33,427 nt of DNA from the NCBI GenBank assembly GCA_029288035.1, contig JARFPZ010000582.1:1-33427 (forward strand), read 5' to 3'. The notes under the pieces are model-generated. The model was not told where the DNA came from and ran no database searches. It worked only from the letters and a program-made list of their open reading frames with translations. Shown here piece by piece: positions 25,331 through 33,145 of the stretch. Each line of letters opens with the position of its first letter. Position 1 is the first letter of the stretch. Source of the DNA: Desulfosarcina sp. Lineage in GTDB: Bacteria > Desulfobacterota > Desulfobacteria > Desulfobacterales > JAFDCJ01. The position numbers and the translations under genes are program-made.

Positions 25331-26713
25331 ATGAATCGAGAAAAAATAATCGCGTTGTTAAAGGCCGAGACACCCATGGATGAGGTATTGATAAAAGGCT
25401 GGATCAGAACTGTACGGGCCTCGAAGACGTTTTCATTTCTTGAAATTAACGACGGTTCCTGTCTGAAAAACTTACAGGTAATCGCCGATGAATCGTTGTC
25501 GAATTACAACGACATAAAAAAATTAACCACCGGTTCCGCGATAGTGGCCAGTGGAAAACTGATCAAATCCAAAGGCGCCGGTCAAAAATGGGAGATTTCG
25601 GCAGATCATGTTGAAATTGTCAGTCTGGCACCGGAAACTTATGCGTTGCAGAAAAAGCGCCATAGCGATGAGTTTTTAAGGACCATCGCCCATTTGAGGC
25701 CCAGAACGAACAAATACGGGGCCGCCTTTCGCATACGGTCTGAGATGTCCTATGCCGTCCATAAATTTTTCAAAGACAAAAACTTTCGTTATATTCATAC
25801 ACCTATTCTAACCGGATCTGATTGCGAAGGTGCCGGCGAATTATTCAAAGTAACGGCCATGGATCTGGAAAATCTGCCGACAAAAGATGGAAAGACGGAC
25901 TATATGAAAGATTTTTTCGGCAAAGAGGCTAATCTGACCGTTTCCGGACAACTTTCGGCAGAGATGTTTTGCCTGGCCCTGGGAGATGTTTACACCTTTG
26001 GTCCGACTTTTAGGGCTGAAAATTCAAACACCCGCCGGCATGCGGCCGAATTCTGGATGATCGAACCTGAAATGGCCTTCTGCCATTTGGAGGGCAACAT
26101 GGATCTCGGAGAAGAGCTTATCAAATTCCTGACATCCTACGTCATGGACGAGTGTGCCGAGGACCTCGAACTTTTCGCAAAATGGGTGGATAAAAAGTTA
26201 ATGTCTACCCTGGAAAATACCGCCAAATCTGACTATGTTCGGCTGTCATACCGGGACGCGGTGGAAATTTTGCAAAAATCCGGTCACAAATTTGAATATG
26301 AAATTGAATTCGGCAAAGACCTACAGACGGAGCACGAGCGGTATCTGACCGAACAGAATTTCAAAAAACCGGTCATCGTCTATGATTATCCCAAAACAAT
26401 AAAACCGTTTTACATGCGTTTAAATGATGATAATGAAACCGTCGCTGCCATGGATATCTTGGTGCCCAACATCGGGGAAATTATCGGCGGAAGTCAGCGT
26501 GAAGAACGTCTGGATGTGCTGCAAGCACGGATAGATGAAAGCGGTATGGAAAAAGCGCCCTATTGGTGGTACCTGGAATCTCGCATGTATGGCAGTGTGC
26601 CTCACAGCGGCTTTGGACTGGGTTTTGAGCGCCTGCTGATGCTGGTCACCGGCATCAGCAACATTCGGGATGTTATTCCTTTTCCAAGGACACCCAACAA
26701 TTTAGAATTTTAA
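25331..26713 (+). CDS. asnS: Asparaginyl-tRNA synthetase
   Basis: 460 residues. The N-terminal OB-fold anticodon domain (VLIKGWIRTVRASKTFSFLEINDGS) is followed by a class II catalytic core with motif 2 (TFRAENSNTRRHAAEFWMIE) and motif 3 (GFGLGFERLLMLVTG, ending IRDVIPFPRTP). The Asn-type residues in motif 2 (ENSNTRRH) distinguish it from AspS. AAGGAG lies before the ATG. It charges tRNA-Asn directly, which indicates the organism does not depend only on the transamidation route. It stands alone, with a 150-base gap to the next gene. Confidence 0.97.
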   Translation: MNREKIIALLKAETPMDEVLIKGWIRTVRASKTFSFLEINDGSCLKNLQVIADESLSNYNDIKKLTTGSAIVASGKLIKSKGAGQKWEISADHVEIVSLAPETYALQKKRHSDEFLRTIAHLRPRTNKYGAAFRIRSEMSYAVHKFFKDKNFRYIHTPILTGSDCEGAGELFKVTAMDLENLPTKDGKTDYMKDFFGKEANLTVSGQLSAEMFCLALGDVYTFGPTFRAENSNTRRHAAEFWMIEPEMAFCHLEGNMDLGEELIKFLTSYVMDECAEDLELFAKWVDKKLMSTLENTAKSDYVRLSYRDAVEILQKSGHKFEYEIEFGKDLQTEHERYLTEQNFKKPVIVYDYPKTIKPFYMRLNDDNETVAAMDILVPNIGEIIGGSQREERLDVLQARIDESGMEKAPYWWYLESRMYGSVPHSGFGLGFERLLMLVTGISNIRDVIPFPRTPNNLEF

Positions 26714-26863
26714 GCGAATCCCAAAATGTGGTGGTCTTAATTGAGAAAATAAGCTAAACTACCTGGATAAGCACGATGCAGTCAACCGCAGCGCCGATGC
26801 GCTGGTAAAAGCCGGCATTGGCGTGGCTTGCGCCTGGAATTTACATAAATAAAGTGACCTAAA

Positions 26864-28084
26864 GTGCCTAAAGATCCTCTGACGCATCTATACAGTCACG
26901 AAACCCTGACTGCGCAACCGTCTGCCATTCGCGATATCTGCGCCCTGGTTGCCCGACCGCAAGTGCGTTCTTTGGCCGGCGGTTGGCCGGATCCGGCAAA
27001 GTTTCCGATCAAGGCGATCCGTCGAATATTAGATGATCTGCTGACCAAACAGGGAGATCAGCTGCTCCAATATGGCTCAACCGAAGGCCTGGAAGATCTA
27101 AGAAAGGTGCTGGCCGAAAGGATGCAAACCGAGGGGCTGACCGATGCCGCACCAGACAATTTGATCATCACCCATGGATCTGCCCAGGGTATGCATCTGG
27201 CTGCTCAGGTTTTTATCAACCGGGAAGATGTGGTTATCGTCGGACTTCCTACTTATTTTGGCGGACCCGGGGCGATACATTCACGGGGTGGAAACGTTGT
27301 AGGGGTTCCGGTTGACCGCGATGGCTTGAACCCAAATCGTCTTCGTCAGGAAATCAAACGTCTGAATGTGGCCGGCAAACGCGTCAAGGGCATTTACGTG
27401 ATTCCCAATTTCCAGAATCCGACCGGAGTTACCCTCGGTTTTGAAAGACGCCGGCAAATTATGGATATGGCTGAAACCCACGATCTGGTCATCTTTGAGG
27501 ATGACCCTTATGTCGATTTGCGTTTCGAAGGCAAGCACCTGCCATCGCTAAAATCTATGGATCGCACAGGACGGGTGATACATCTACGCTCGTTGTCCAA
27601 AACGTTTGTCCCCGGTGTTCGATTGGGCTGGGCCTTTGGTGAATCAGGAGCGATACGCCAAATGGTAGTAGCCAAGCAGTTTTCCGATGCAGCCACCAAC
27701 ACGCCGGCCCAGTATATTCTGCTGGAGTTTATCCGATTGGGGCTTTTGGATAAGCAGATTCAGGAAAACATCAAATTTTACCGTGCCAAGCGGGATTTTA
27801 TGCTCGCGCAGATGGATCGGCATTTCCCCCGGGAGGCGACCTGGAATCGACCCCAGGGAGGCTTTTTCATTTTTGTAAAACTTCCAAAAAACATGGATGC
27901 CGATGAACTTTTCCAGCGTGCAGTCGACAAGGATGTGGCCTTTGTCACCGGCCAACCTTTTTTCGTTGACGGCAGCGGCCAGAACACATTTCGTTTGTCC
28001 TACTCCCAGGTCGGCGAAGAAGATATGGAAGCCGCCATCCGGGAAATCGGAAATCTTATCAAAGACAGCCTGGCTGGCCGTTGA
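26864..28084 (+). CDS. PLP-dependent aminotransferase, fold type I (LysN/MocR-like, no HTH)
   Basis: 406 residues. The SLAGGWPDPAKFP start, YGSTEGLEDLRKVLAERM, HGSAQGMHLAAQVF, PNFQNPTGVTL and DDPYVDLRF match the class I 2-aminoadipate/valine-pyruvate-like group. The PLP lysine is K246 in SLSKTFVPGVRLGW, and the carboxylate-binding Arg is near FRLSYSQV. It probably transaminates an aromatic, branched or 2-aminoadipate-type acid. The GTG start at 26864 is poorly supported by its ribosome site (only AGTGACCTAA upstream), and there is no good alternative. Confidence 0.92.
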   Translation: MPKDPLTHLYSHETLTAQPSAIRDICALVARPQVRSLAGGWPDPAKFPIKAIRRILDDLLTKQGDQLLQYGSTEGLEDLRKVLAERMQTEGLTDAAPDNLIITHGSAQGMHLAAQVFINREDVVIVGLPTYFGGPGAIHSRGGNVVGVPVDRDGLNPNRLRQEIKRLNVAGKRVKGIYVIPNFQNPTGVTLGFERRRQIMDMAETHDLVIFEDDPYVDLRFEGKHLPSLKSMDRTGRVIHLRSLSKTFVPGVRLGWAFGESGAIRQMVVAKQFSDAATNTPAQYILLEFIRLGLLDKQIQENIKFYRAKRDFMLAQMDRHFPREATWNRPQGGFFIFVKLPKNMDADELFQRAVDKDVAFVTGQPFFVDGSGQNTFRLSYSQVGEEDMEAAIREIGNLIKDSLAGR

Positions 28085-28183
28085 CCGGATAGTACCGAAT
28101 GGCCCCCCAGGTATTATTCATAGAAATCTGCAGCCTTTCCTCCGAAATCAAGATAATAAAAATTATACTTTACAAACCTTCAT

Positions 28184-28210
28184 TTGACAGTTATTATTCT
28201 GTCATATGGT
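28184..28210 (+). promoter_or_regulatory. Operator and promoter of the toxin-antitoxin operon
   Basis: TGACAG and CTGTCA form a perfect inverted repeat with an 8-base centre (28185-28204). It overlaps a consensus -35 TTGACA (28184-28189), as expected for autorepression by an antitoxin; a -10-like TATGGT (28205-28210) follows after 15 bases, a short spacing. Confidence 0.5.
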
Positions 28211-28264
28211 GGTTTGGTATTTATATTTCGCCAAGTATTACCAGTGGAAAAAAGGGAGATTACC

Positions 28265-28672
28265 ATGGAAGAGATCAGAAGCATTAAAGTTAAAACCAAT
28301 AATTTAAATGAAATGATCAGTATGATCAAAAAAGGCCTGCCGGCCGAGACGGTCGTCACCCTTTCCACCTCTCTTGATATGTCCATCAAAGCAACTGCTG
28401 AACTCACCAAAATCGCGGAAAGCACTCTGGCCCGGCGCCGGCGGGAAAAAGGCAAATTAAGGGCGGGTGAATCCGACCGGGTTGTTCGAATCGCACGGCT
28501 GCGAGATAGAGCCGTTGCGGTTTTAGAAGAGGAACAACGGGCCAACCGTTGGCTCAAAACACCTTTAAGAGCGCTAAATGGCTGCACCCCATTAGAATAT
28601 GCTGAATCGGAGTTGGGCGCCCAGGAGGTTATGAATTTGCTCGGTCGGCTTGAACACGGTGTCTTTTCATGA
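28265..28672 (+). CDS. Xre/MbcA/ParS-type antitoxin (DUF2384)
   Basis: 135 residues from the ATG at 28265, with GGGAG six bases before. An N-terminal Xre-like helical domain (MISMIKKGLPAETVVTLSTSLDMS) is followed by the MbcA/ParS/Xre C-terminal domain (RVVRIARLRDRAVAVLEEEQRANRWLKTPLRALNGCTPLEYA and EVMNLLGRLEHGVFS), the standard RES antitoxin layout. It binds and silences the RES toxin and normally represses its own promoter; a matching operator is at 28185-28204. It overlaps the toxin gene by four bases (ATGA). Confidence 0.93.
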   Translation: MEEIRSIKVKTNNLNEMISMIKKGLPAETVVTLSTSLDMSIKATAELTKIAESTLARRRREKGKLRAGESDRVVRIARLRDRAVAVLEEEQRANRWLKTPLRALNGCTPLEYAESELGAQEVMNLLGRLEHGVFS

Positions 28673-29136
28673 TTACCGCTTGGCGAATTGTAAAGAAAAA
28701 ACATTCTGCCGGCGCTTTTGATGGAGACGGTGCCAGAACGTACGGGGGCCGCTGGAATAGCCTTGGAACCGCTATGGTTTACACCTCTGACTATTTAGCG
28801 ACAGCCGCTTTGGAATTAATGGTGAACATGATCGATTATTCTGAAATGTTTCAGTACTACGTTCGCTTTAGAGTTGATATCCCTTCCAGCCTGATTACCG
28901 AATTAAAATCTAAAAATATACCGAAAACCTGGCAACAAAGTCCTGCCCCAGCAGACACCCAGACTATCGGGGACGACTGGGTAAAAAATCGGACTTCCGC
29001 AGTACTAAAGACACCCAGTGCCGTGATATCCGAACATCACTCTTATTTACTCAATCCGAACCACAAGGACTTTTCTAAAATTAAAATCAAAAAACCAAGC
29101 CCTTTCAGCTTCGATTCCAGATTGTTAAAGCCCTAA
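28669..29136 (+). CDS. RES-domain toxin
   Basis: 155 residues with the complete RES signature: Arg28 in GARTYGGRWNS, Tyr38 in MVYTSDYLA, Glu49 in TAALELMVN, and Ser117 in LKTPSAVI, followed by HHSYLLNPNHKDF. RES toxins (MbcT, Res, ParT) act in the cytoplasm, most by consuming NAD+ (phosphorylase or hydrolase activity) or by ADP-ribosylation. Starts at the ATG overlapping the antitoxin stop, so the two are translationally coupled. Length is normal and no inactivating change is seen. Confidence 0.94.
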   Translation: MITAWRIVKKKHSAGAFDGDGARTYGGRWNSLGTAMVYTSDYLATAALELMVNMIDYSEMFQYYVRFRVDIPSSLITELKSKNIPKTWQQSPAPADTQTIGDDWVKNRTSAVLKTPSAVISEHHSYLLNPNHKDFSKIKIKKPSPFSFDSRLLKP

Positions 29137-29289
29137 TCCTCAATGAAATAAGCCCTATAACAACCAATCACCATCCCTGTTTTGATTCATCCTTCCAAAT
29201 AACCGAAAATTACGACTCATTTTTCGGTCTTTCGGGTTGAACGGGCTGCATCTTGGCAATTTTTCAATATGTTATAGCATTCTCGAAAT

Positions 29290-29309
29290 CCGGATAACAG
29301 ACAATCCGG
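29290..29309. repeat. Hairpin 1 upstream of the actin-like gene
   Basis: CCGGAT and ATCCGG pair perfectly across an 8-base loop. Confidence 0.55.
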
Positions 29310-29312
29310 CCC

Positions 29313-29343
29313 TGGCGAAAAATTCGTCATAATTTTGTCGCCA
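29313..29343. repeat. Hairpin 2 upstream of the actin-like gene
   Basis: TGGCGAAAAATT and AATTTTGTCGCCA pair except for one extra base, with a 6-base loop. Possible terminator of the toxin operon or a leader structure; no long U-tract follows. Confidence 0.55.
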
Positions 29344-29496
29344 AGGTTGATTTGATCAATTCTGTAATCTTGTAACCTGCTATATTTATATTAAATTTTT
29401 TAATAGCTCTTAATTCGGCATAATCTTTGCTTCCACCACAAATGAAGCCATGAACATACCCAGCACGGGGATAACAAGGAGATAGGAGACATAAAA

Positions 29497-30573
29497 ATGA
29501 CGCAAAGCAAAACCAAGGGTGAAAAAAATCGCGAGGACGAGATCGAAGCCGCATCCAATCAAACGCCGAAACAGCCTGAAACTTCAAACGGAAGAGTGGT
29601 GGGTGTCGACATCGGAACCTCAAAAATCGTTTTCTCAGAGAAAAAAAATGGGAACATTGAGTTCAACTCTCAACGCAATGCCTTTATCTCAGTGGATTAT
29701 TCCAAATTCACAGAGAAAATATTGAATCAGAATAAGATAAAATACCATAAGATCAACAATTCCTTGATTGTATTCGGCGATGGGGCCGAAATCTTCGCCA
29801 ATATGCTCAATACAGAAACCCGACGTCCCATGCGCCAGGGTTTGCTGAATCCAAAAGAATCATATTCTGTTGAAATTATTAAAAAAATTCTAAATGAATT
29901 GGTAGAATCCTCTGGGGGTTCTGATTCTAAAATTAATTTTTCCATACCCGACCCGCCCAAAGGTTCCGAGACGGATATCATCTATCATGAAACCGTTCTA
30001 GCGCGTCATCTAACAGAAAAAGGATATACCAGCAGAAGCATTAACGAGGGATTGGCGGTTGTTTTTTCCGAATTGGAAGATGAAAGTTTCACCGGTCTGG
30101 GCATCAGCGCCGGCGGTGGCATGTGCAATGTTTGTCTAGCTTATCTATCCGTCCCGCTCGTCTCTTTCAGTATCAATAAGGGAGGCGATTATATCGACGA
30201 CGCGACGGCCTCCGTCACCGGCACCATCAATACTCGCGTACGAAGTATCAAGGAAAACGGTTTTGATCTCCAAAAAAAGCCTAATAATGATATCGAGGAT
30301 GCCTTACATATATACTATGATGACCTGATTTTGAGTCTGGTAAAAGCCCTCAAAGAAAGCCTTGTTCAGACATCCACCGCGCTAAAGATAGACCGCCCGG
30401 TACCCATCGTCTTAAGTGGCGGCACGGCCAAAGTACGTGGTTTCAAAGAACGATTTGAGCATTTCTTGAAAACCGAGGAAATTCCTTTGGATTTCAGCAA
30501 GGTTCGCATTGCGGAAGATCCGCTCTATGCCACGGCAAAGGGGGCTCTGATCGCAGCCATGAATGAAAATTAG
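29497..30573 (+). CDS. Actin-fold ATPase (MreB/MamK/ParM-like) with altered phosphate-2 loop
   Basis: 358 residues, of which the first ~30 are a charged, disordered tail. The actin/Hsp70 signature is complete in outline: phosphate 1 GVDIGTSK (Asp38), connect-1 region QGLLNPKESYS, SINEGLAVVF corresponding to the E-P-x-A-A catalytic segment, phosphate 2 GISAGGGMCNV (about 202-212), and adenosine motif VLSGGTAKVRG (about 305-315). In phosphate 2 the usual catalytic/Mg-binding Asp is Ser204, while the GGG is kept. It is thus a filament-type or chaperone-type actin-like protein with a possible loss or slowing of hydrolysis. It forms an operon with the membrane amidase-like protein 32 bases downstream. 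The subfamily is not recognised. Confidence 0.8.
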   Translation: MTQSKTKGEKNREDEIEAASNQTPKQPETSNGRVVGVDIGTSKIVFSEKKNGNIEFNSQRNAFISVDYSKFTEKILNQNKIKYHKINNSLIVFGDGAEIFANMLNTETRRPMRQGLLNPKESYSVEIIKKILNELVESSGGSDSKINFSIPDPPKGSETDIIYHETVLARHLTEKGYTSRSINEGLAVVFSELEDESFTGLGISAGGGMCNVCLAYLSVPLVSFSINKGGDYIDDATASVTGTINTRVRSIKENGFDLQKKPNNDIEDALHIYYDDLILSLVKALKESLVQTSTALKIDRPVPIVLSGGTAKVRGFKERFEHFLKTEEIPLDFSKVRIAEDPLYATAKGALIAAMNEN

Positions 30574-30605
30574 AAGAAAGATCGGATTTAATAAATTGAT
30601 CAGAG

Positions 30606-32864
30606 ATGGACACAACTGTCTCCTTAAAATTGCCGCCGAAAAACTATCGGCGAACTATCGAAGAGCTGTCCGTCGTCATCCCTGATCCAGCTTTAAAGCT
30701 GAAATTTCTAAAACAGGCCATCAATGAGCATCAAAAGATATCTGCACCATACAAGCTTTATCCTCCAATTGCCGAAATCACCTTCCGAAAAAGGCTATTG
30801 GATAATGCTGAAAATATTTGCCCCGGTAGTAAAAAGGCTGCGAAACAACTTATCCGCAAAGGCGTCATCTCTGCTCCCGGTAATCGGTGGCGGTGGCTCT
30901 CCAAATTATACTATCTATTTGTTTCAGCAATTCTAATACTCTTTATTTTTAGACTTGGTACAGCGGTTATTCCTTTAGTAAGAAACTTCAATTTCGCCAC
31001 CCTCATTAATTTGAGCGATCAGCAGGCCGAAACAGCAATTACAAAAATTATCATCCGAAAGCCGATACGTTTTTCCCCACGATCCGGGACCGGAAAAAGC
31101 CCGAAATCATTTATTTTCCAATCTGCAAATTATCAAAATGATGCTGAACAGATCTCATGGTATTATAAAAATCCAATATTAATGGCCCTGACGTCTCAAG
31201 AGGTCTCAAACTCCACATCAAAACCAATTACACAAAAGCAGTTATTGCTTTCCCAGACGACTACCAGAGGAGAACATCCGCCTAAATCTGCCGTCAAATC
31301 TGTAAAACATCAGAATGAGCCCGGGCTGGTTATAAGTTATTATAAAAATCCCATTTTGACAGCCCTGACGACTGAGCAAATTAAAAATTCCAGGTCAAGG
31401 CCTATCCCCCGGAAGCCGTTATTATCTTTTCAGCCGCAAAGCAGAGGAAGCCAGAAGCCGTTAACCGACATCAACCCTGCTGACCAGCAAAAAGCATCCG
31501 ATTTGATTATCACTTATTTTAAGAATCCCATTTTGAGGGCCCTGACGTCTCAACAAACAAAAAATTCCAAATCAGGTCCTCCCTTATTGTCTTCTCAGCC
31601 GCAGAACAGGGGAAACCAGCCGCCTTTGCCTGCCATCAAACCTCCAGAACACCAATATGATCTCGAGCCGGCACTGAATTATTTTAAGAACCCTATCTTG
31701 ATGGCCTTGATTTCTAAACAGTTCTTAAATCCCGCCTCGGAGCCTATCACCCAAAAGACGTTGGTGTCTTCTCAGCCGCAGAGTAGTCGAAACCATCTAT
31801 CTCTAACCATCACCGAACCTGCAGAACATCAAAATAAATCTGTGCAGGTTCCCAAATATCTAAAAGATCCCATTTGGTTGGTGGAAAAAACAGCCGATCG
31901 TGAATTTTACAGCAATCGACTGCAGATAATCACAACATACACAATTCCCAACATACCCCGCGAATACTATCGATTCTCCAGGAATTCCAATTATTCGCCG
32001 GCGATCGGCAAGATTACAGACAGGGTTTCAGGTATCGTGTATCATGCCTCGGAAAGCGATCTGTACCCTTTCATGCCGGAGATGAATCACTCGATTCTGA
32101 ATTACAGCAAACGACTGATCAAATATCTCCTGCGCAAAAAGTCCTATCATTATTTCATTGATCGATTCGGGCGTGTCTATCGACTGGTTCAAGAAGACCA
32201 CGCCGCATTTCATGCAGGGAAATCGATCTGGGCAGATGATGAGGCAATTTATCTTAACCTGAACCATGCCTTCATTGGTATTTGTTTTGAGGGCAAAGAT
32301 TTTCAAGAAATCGACACGAAAAAGCAGAAAAAGAACCACCGCGCAAATCCCAAATCTCCCGTCCTTAAACCAACGGGTATCTCATCGTTCAATGAGGCTC
32401 AGCTACGATCGGGGAAAGAGTTGACCGATTGGCTCAGAGTAAAATACAATATTTCCCAGCAAAATTGTGTGCCCCATGCCTTAATTTCAGTCAACACCAA
32501 GCGAATGTTAATCGGTTATCATCTGGATCTATCCCGCGGGTTCCCCTTTGCTAGGCTCGGACTGACTGATAAATACCTGGAACCCTTGCCTTCAATGGTC
32601 GAATTTGGGTTTCGTTATGACAAATATTTTGAAAATATATTCAACGGTAACCTTTGGCGCGGAATTGGTTTCTCTGAGGAAATCTTACGGCGAAGAGCCC
32701 GGAATTCAGGTATGAGTTTTGCTGAATATCGTAATAGTTTGCAGCAAAGATTTACCCGATATAAGGAATGGAATCAAAAATTGGTTAAGAAAAAAGACCA
32801 GCATACAAAAACCTCCCAAAAAACAATGAGCAAAGAAGTTCAGCTGAGCAGACGAATAAGGTAG
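30606..32864 (+). CDS. Membrane-anchored repeat protein with C-terminal amidase-2/PGRP-like domain
   Basis: 752 residues. The N-terminus (1-97) is basic and cytoplasmic; a single membrane helix follows (about 100-122, YYLFVSAILILFIFRLG), then a probably periplasmic region with five copies of a [YF]-[YFL]-K-[ND]-P-I-L-x-A-L motif at residues 186, 245, 304, 359 and 418 (spacing 59, 59, 55, 59), rich in Ser, Gln and Pro. The C-terminal ~270 residues resemble N-acetylmuramoyl-L-alanine amidase-2/PGRP, with His480 in VYHASES, His536 in FHAGKS, and His639 in GYHLDLSRG. The third metal ligand (Asp/Cys eight to ten residues after His639) is not visible, so catalysis is uncertain and a wall-binding role is possible. 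A basic tail ends the protein. The operon partner is the actin-fold ATPase. Confidence 0.82.
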   Translation: MDTTVSLKLPPKNYRRTIEELSVVIPDPALKLKFLKQAINEHQKISAPYKLYPPIAEITFRKRLLDNAENICPGSKKAAKQLIRKGVISAPGNRWRWLSKLYYLFVSAILILFIFRLGTAVIPLVRNFNFATLINLSDQQAETAITKIIIRKPIRFSPRSGTGKSPKSFIFQSANYQNDAEQISWYYKNPILMALTSQEVSNSTSKPITQKQLLLSQTTTRGEHPPKSAVKSVKHQNEPGLVISYYKNPILTALTTEQIKNSRSRPIPRKPLLSFQPQSRGSQKPLTDINPADQQKASDLIITYFKNPILRALTSQQTKNSKSGPPLLSSQPQNRGNQPPLPAIKPPEHQYDLEPALNYFKNPILMALISKQFLNPASEPITQKTLVSSQPQSSRNHLSLTITEPAEHQNKSVQVPKYLKDPIWLVEKTADREFYSNRLQIITTYTIPNIPREYYRFSRNSNYSPAIGKITDRVSGIVYHASESDLYPFMPEMNHSILNYSKRLIKYLLRKKSYHYFIDRFGRVYRLVQEDHAAFHAGKSIWADDEAIYLNLNHAFIGICFEGKDFQEIDTKKQKKNHRANPKSPVLKPTGISSFNEAQLRSGKELTDWLRVKYNISQQNCVPHALISVNTKRMLIGYHLDLSRGFPFARLGLTDKYLEPLPSMVEFGFRYDKYFENIFNGNLWRGIGFSEEILRRRARNSGMSFAEYRNSLQQRFTRYKEWNQKLVKKKDQHTKTSQKTMSKEVQLSRRIR
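31161..31859 (+). repeat. In-frame tandem repeats inside the amidase-like gene
   Basis: Four full units of 177, 177, 165 and 177 bases plus the start of a fifth. The core motif is strongly conserved while the linker diverges, indicating selection for the motif. Confidence 0.9.
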
Positions 32865-32977
32865 CCTCTTTACCACATCTCGATGCTTTATCCTTGTATT
32901 TCTTCTGGTAGTGCCACAGATCCCACTTAATATAAATGGTACGATCACATCCACCTGATCCGACCCATTTATTCAGC

Positions 32978-32983
32978 TATAAT
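32978..32983 (+). promoter_or_regulatory. Perfect -10 box at the edge of repeat C
   Basis: TATAAT overlaps the start of palindromic repeat C; a weak -35 (CTGATC) lies 17 bases upstream. It may drive the gene at 33146. Confidence 0.4.
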
Positions 32984-33064
32984 CAGCCGCCAGCAGCAGA
33001 GGTGGCTCAGGCTCATTCCAGGGGGACATCCAAAAATCCCCAGCTCTGACGGTGGTCGCTAATT
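32981..33064 (+). repeat. Palindromic leader repeat, copy C
   Basis: Starts AATCAGCCGCCAGCAGCAGAG and ends AGCTCTGACGGTGGTCGCT followed by AATTA, as in copy B. The arms pair less well than in A. It lies about 80 bases upstream of the gene at 33146 and points toward it. Confidence 0.75.
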
Positions 33065-33145
33065 ATCGATTGCATGGATTCCAAAAGACTGGGGCTCCCA
33101 TTCTTTTTATGCTATGTTCCAAAATTGGGTAATCAGGAAATGAAT

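Larger units (their letters stand above)
29137..29496. other. Non-coding leader between the toxin and actin-like genes
   Basis: No credible gene. It contains two adjacent hairpins (29290-29309 and 29313-29343), listed separately, and an A/T-rich stretch. The ribosome site GGAG lies eight bases before 29497. No iterated centromere-like (parC-type) repeats, which would signal plasmid segregation, are seen. Confidence 0.6.

Noticed and set aside
29137-29496. Plasmid-type segregation centromere for the actin-like protein
   Set aside because: No iterated parC-like repeats and no parR-like gene adjacent; the neighbour is a membrane amidase-like protein.
29327-29623. 98-codon minus-strand frame overlapping the actin-like gene start
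   Set aside because: Antisense to a well-supported gene and its ribosome site; no motif.
31161-31859. CRISPR array or insertion-sequence repeats
   Set aside because: The units are 165-177 bases long, in frame, and diverged in the linkers, as in a protein repeat; no cas genes.
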